Shown here: one piece after another, positions 61,578 through 64,000 of the stretch
Numbering within the stretch: position 1 is the first letter of the stretch
Layout: each line of letters begins with the position of its first letter
From: Collimonas sp. OK242
GTDB lineage: Bacteria > Pseudomonadota > Gammaproteobacteria > Burkholderiales > Burkholderiaceae_D
Direction of reading: 5' to 3'
NCBI RefSeq assembly: GCF_900107095.1
Contig: NZ_FNOR01000015.1
Coordinates: 62,001-126,000, forward strand
DNA length: 64,000 bases
Made by a program: the position numbers and the translations under genes
Notes under the pieces: generated by a model
Seen by the model: only the letters and a program-made list of their open reading frames with translations
Database searches by the model: none
What the model was told of the DNA's origin: nothing

Positions 61578-62297
61578 ATGCGTAAATTCATTGCTTCCGT
61601 ACTGCTCATGTCCTTCGTCGCCTGCAGCGCAGCGGTGCAGGCGCGCGAGGAAACCCCATTCATCACGTCGAAGGAAATCGACCTGATCAAATTGCTGCCG
61701 CCGCCACCGGCCAACGATTCGCTCCAGACCAAGGCCGAGCTGAGCGAAATTCTCGCCTTGCAAGCCGCCCGCACGCCGGAAATGGTGGCGCGTTCGCAAG
61801 CTGACGCCACAGAAAATATCTGGCGCTTCGCCGATGTGATGGGTGTCAAATTCAAACGCGATCAACTGCCGCTGTTCGCCAAATTCTTCGAGCGCGTGGT
61901 CGCTTCGGAAGGTGCTGTGGTCGATACTTACAAGGATGTCTGGAAGCGCCCGCGTCCATTCATGTATAGCGAACAGGTCAAGCCGGTGGTCAAATTATCC
62001 CGCTCCGGCGCTTACCCGTCGGGCCACGCAACAGCCGGAACGCTGATGGGCATCGTATTGGCCAACATGGTGCCGGAAAAACGTGCCGAGATCATGGCCC
62101 GTGCCGCCGAATACGCCAACAACCGCATCATAGGCGGCGTCCATTACCGTTCCGACATCGAAACCGGCCGCATCACCGGCACCGTGATCGCCGCCAGGTT
62201 GCAGACCAGCGACGATTTTAAAACCGGGTTCGACGCCGCGAAGAAAGAGTTGCGCGGCGTGCTGGAACTGGGGCCGGAGCCGGCCGAGAGCATGTAA
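61578..62297 (+). CDS. Secreted class A non-specific acid phosphatase (PAP2 family)
   Basis: A 239-residue exported phosphatase with a signal peptide (cut near QAREETP). The PAP2/class A signature is complete: K-x6-R-P (KRPRPFMYSE), P-S-G-H (GAYPSGHATAG) and a later R-x5-H-x3-D (GGVHYRSDIETG). It removes phosphate from organic phosphomonoesters in the periplasm. It follows tonB by 70 bases and is the last gene before a strong terminator, so it may be part of the receptor operon. Confidence 0.9.
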   Translation: MRKFIASVLLMSFVACSAAVQAREETPFITSKEIDLIKLLPPPPANDSLQTKAELSEILALQAARTPEMVARSQADATENIWRFADVMGVKFKRDQLPLFAKFFERVVASEGAVVDTYKDVWKRPRPFMYSEQVKPVVKLSRSGAYPSGHATAGTLMGIVLANMVPEKRAEIMARAAEYANNRIIGGVHYRSDIETGRITGTVIAARLQTSDDFKTGFDAAKKELRGVLELGPEPAESM

Positions 62298-62323
62298 GCC
62301 TGGGCGCTGTCTCATGCTGCGAG

Positions 62324-62352
62324 AAAGCCAATCTTCGGGTTGGCTTTTTTTT
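62324..62352 (+). terminator. Intrinsic terminator after acid phosphatase
   Basis: An 8-bp stem (AAAGCCAA / TTGGCTTT) around an 8-base TCTTCGGG loop and a following T-run (62345-62352), 27 bases after the stop. A textbook Rho-independent terminator closing the TonB-phosphatase operon. Confidence 0.85.
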
Positions 62353-62387
62353 AGCTGCCGTTTATAGGAGCCGCCGGCGGCAAGGCA

Positions 62388-62561
62388 ATGATTACCGTGC
62401 GCGGCATCGAGAACTTGCAATCGGAGCTGCAAAATCCGGCATCCTGCTACCGCAGCCATTACCCGGACACGATTATCGATGCCGATGGCGGCGATGTCCG
62501 CAATACCGACGCAGCGCTGGTCGCCGCTGATGTATTGGTGATTCCGATCGATTCCAGCTAG
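62388..62561 (+). pseudogene. Remnant of a ParA-like partition ATPase
   Basis: A 57-codon open frame that resembles the middle of ParA/MinD-type ATPases: YPDTIIDADGGDVRNTDAALVAADVLVIPIDSS corresponds to the Walker B-like D-x-x-G region and the following helix. It lacks the N-terminal Walker A and the C-terminal part and stops right after. It is short, isolated and flanked by the phosphatase terminator and repeat copy 3, so it is most likely a decayed piece of a plasmid- or island-borne parA. Confidence 0.5.
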
Positions 62562-62605
62562 CAGACGTTTTAAATAACGATGAAACTCGTTGCATGCAGT
62601 GGCGC

Positions 62606-62679
62606 GTACTCCGTAGTCCGTTAAAGGGGGCAGAGTAATTGTCGCAAAGGGCGCGGAAAAAACTCTGACCCCATTCAAC
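62606..62679 (-). repeat. Palindromic repeat, copy 3
   Basis: Minus-strand copy. Arms are near 62653-62679 and 62620-62643, with the same CGCGCCCTTTGCGA centre as copy 2 and the tail GGACTACGGAGTAC (62606-62619). It directly abuts the stop codon of the DUF1993 gene. Confidence 0.78.
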
Positions 62680-63203
62680 TACACTGGCTCCATGTCGAAA
62701 TGTCCGAGATAATCGATCTTGCCGACGGCGACTCCTTTGTGCCGCAAGATGTCATGCGCCGTGGTCACATGAAAGAAAAAATTCGGCAAGGTAAATGTCA
62801 GCAAGTAAGCATCCCCCCGCAAAGTAGTTTTGAATTTGCCAAAACTCAGCGTCACCGAACGCGTCTCGCTCCCCTGCAAATCCTCCAGCCGTACACTCTC
62901 CAAAAAAGCAATCGTGTTCGCCACCCGCGCCTGCAACTCCGCAAACGTCACTTCATTATCCTCAAAACGCGGCGCTTCGATCGCCGACAAACGCCCAATC
63001 GCATTCTTCGAAGTATCGCTGGCCCGCTGTACCTGCCCCGCCAGTGACAGCATGTCCGGCGCCAGTTTCGCGTTGACCATCTCGGCAGGATCGATATCGT
63101 TGGCCTTGGCGTACGCCTCCGCCTTCTCCAGGTAGCCAGCCAGCACACCCAGCCCACGCACGAACACCGGAACGGAAATTTGATACATCGACAAGGATTG
63201 CAT
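62679..63203 (-). CDS. DUF1993 family protein
   Basis: A 174-residue soluble, mostly helical protein of the DUF1993 family: it starts SMYQISVPVFVRGLGVLAGYLEKAEAYA, contains LAPDMLSLAGQVQRASDTSKNA and ends PNFFFHVTTAHDILRHKGVAVGKIDYLG. The family looks related to DinB-like four-helix bundles, with conserved His residues near the end, but no activity is established. ATG at 63203 has GGAG 6-8 bases upstream. Palindromic repeat copy 3 begins at its stop. Confidence 0.88.
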   Translation of the reverse strand: MQSLSMYQISVPVFVRGLGVLAGYLEKAEAYAKANDIDPAEMVNAKLAPDMLSLAGQVQRASDTSKNAIGRLSAIEAPRFEDNEVTFAELQARVANTIAFLESVRLEDLQGSETRSVTLSFGKFKTTLRGDAYLLTFTLPNFFFHVTTAHDILRHKGVAVGKIDYLGHFDMEPV

Positions 63204-63320
63204 GTTGAACTCCAAAAAGGAAGGATATACCCGGACCATCATCCTATCCGTTTTGACGCAACGTCGCATGCCATGAAAAATCAACGCCCGGATTCATTTC
63301 GGCAACGGCCGGGCTGATAT

Positions 63321-63351
63321 AAAAAAAGAGACAGGCCAGCGCCTGTCTCTT
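63321..63351 (-). terminator. Intrinsic terminator after prc
   Basis: On the minus strand, a 10-12-bp stem (AAGAGACAGGC / GCCTGTCTCTT) with a 4-base loop is followed by seven Ts. It lies about 95 bases after the prc stop and ends its transcript. Confidence 0.85.
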
Positions 63352-63444
63352 AAATCATGAAACCGTCGAATGCATCAGGCTGTAGCGAGTATCAAGCGCT
63401 CGTCCAGTTCCATCGACTGCTACGTAATTGTCTAGCTGGAAAGA

Positions 63445-64000
63445 TCATTTATCCTTAGCGCTGACAGGCTGCTGCACCGCGAATTTGACATTGGATTTGA
63501 GCAGATCCGATTCATCGCCAAGTATCTGTGCGGCTTCGTTCAGCAATACGTCTTTCGCATTCTTCTGCGCTTTTTCCGCCGCGATGTCGGCACTCAGGCT
63601 GCGTTCGTTGGCTTGCAAACCGTCGTCTTGGCGGTTCAAATCTACGTCGCCAGCGTCATCTTTGTCATTCGCGTCGCCAGCGGTGGACTTGCCGCGCGCC
63701 TTGAGACGGGCTTCCTGCTGTGCCATCTCAGCACGCCTGTCAGTTTCGTTGAGAGAGATGACGCGCTTCTTGCGTTGCACATTCAATTCAGTCACGTCTT
63801 CCAGGAAGCGCTGGAAATCCTTGTTCTTCTCGACGCGCGCATCATGCCGGCTCTGGATCTGCGGCAGCAGATTTCTCAAATCGCCGTAAGGCACATAATC
63901 CGCCGCCTTGACCTGTGACCACGGCAGCGCGTTATCGTAGCTCGATTCGCCAAAAGCCTCGGTATCCGAGAAGCCGGGCAAGCTGATGTCCGGCGTTACG
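63445..64000 (-). CDS. prc: Carboxy-terminal (tail-specific) protease, C-terminal part (5' end outside window)
   Basis: The frame is open to the right window edge. The visible ~184 residues start V-T-P-D-I-S-L-P-G-F, the segment after the PDZ/peptidase S41 core of Prc, and then contain FGESSYDNALPWSQVKAADYV, IQSRHDARVEKNKDFQRFLEDV and NVQRKKRVISLNE, matching the DUF3340 tail of E. coli Prc. The catalytic Ser/Lys lie outside the window. Prc trims and degrades periplasmic proteins. The tail is rich in Asp, Lys and Ala. Confidence 0.9.
   Translation of the reverse strand, partial: VTPDISLPGFSDTEAFGESSYDNALPWSQVKAADYVPYGDLRNLLPQIQSRHDARVEKNKDFQRFLEDVTELNVQRKKRVISLNETDRRAEMAQQEARLKARGKSTAGDANDKDDAGDVDLNRQDDGLQANERSLSADIAAEKAQKNAKDVLLNEAAQILGDESDLLKSNVKFAVQQPVSAKDK

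Noticed and set aside
1-64000. tRNA, rRNA, riboswitch, CRISPR array or prophage genes
   Set aside because: The intergenic gaps were read on both strands and none showed the needed conserved structure; the only mobile-element traces are the palindromic repeats and the ParA remnant.

Overview
The window is bacterial chromosomal DNA, dense and GC-rich, with short intergenic gaps and genes on both strands. Gene content and protein style point to a betaproteobacterium of the Burkholderiales, most likely Oxalobacteraceae (Collimonas-like). Examples are a BFD-tailed assimilatory nitrate reductase, BMP-type ABC transporters, FCD-type GntR regulators, several TonB receptors and Tat-exported oxidoreductases. 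The genus is an inference from memory of such gene sets, not a database result. No rRNA, tRNA, CRISPR array, prophage or intact insertion sequence was seen. Both ends are cut inside genes: nasA at the left and prc at the right.

Layout. 0-4.8 kb: the 3' end of nasA, two thioredoxin-fold proteins, a MarR regulator with a cysteine-rich tail, an MFS exporter and an NTF2-like protein. 4.8-11.7 kb: oligopeptidase A, then a molybdopterin oxidoreductase / cytochrome b / periplasmic protein operon divergent from an OmpR-type two-component system, with a perfect 20-bp palindrome between them. 11.7-20.3 kb: a PhnD-like binding protein, a phosphorylcholine phosphatase-like HAD enzyme, a FAD reductase, ogt, iorAB and a leucine-type dehydrogenase. 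20.6-31 kb: higBA, rhlE, an SNF2 helicase in a tight operon with a hydratase and a GNAT enzyme, exported oligopeptidase B, an MmyB-type regulator and an orphan glutamate/aspartate-like binding protein.

32-42 kb is a coherent nucleoside or nucleobase acquisition region. It has a TonB receptor, an exported nucleoside hydrolase-like protein with an altered metal-binding motif, an FCD GntR regulator and a BMP-type ABC importer (ATPase, two permeases, lipoprotein). Two TGTATACA sites lie upstream of the receptor.

42-54 kb is an aldarate locus. It encodes a transporter, galactarate dehydratase, 5-dehydro-4-deoxyglucarate dehydratase, alpha-ketoglutarate semialdehyde dehydrogenase and an FCD regulator. 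Co-directional with these is a periplasmic lactonase plus a three-subunit membrane dehydrogenase (Tat-type small subunit, GMC flavoprotein, three-haem cytochrome c). Together they suggest sugar or uronate oxidation in the periplasm, lactone hydrolysis, import and conversion to 2-oxoglutarate.

55-62.3 kb is a self-contained TonB module: a divergent two-component system, a receptor, exbB, exbD, tonB and a secreted class A acid phosphatase. The right end has a ParA remnant, a DUF1993 protein and the 3' end of prc. Three copies of one palindromic repeat family (about 22.7, 44.0 and 62.6 kb) tie distant parts of the window together.
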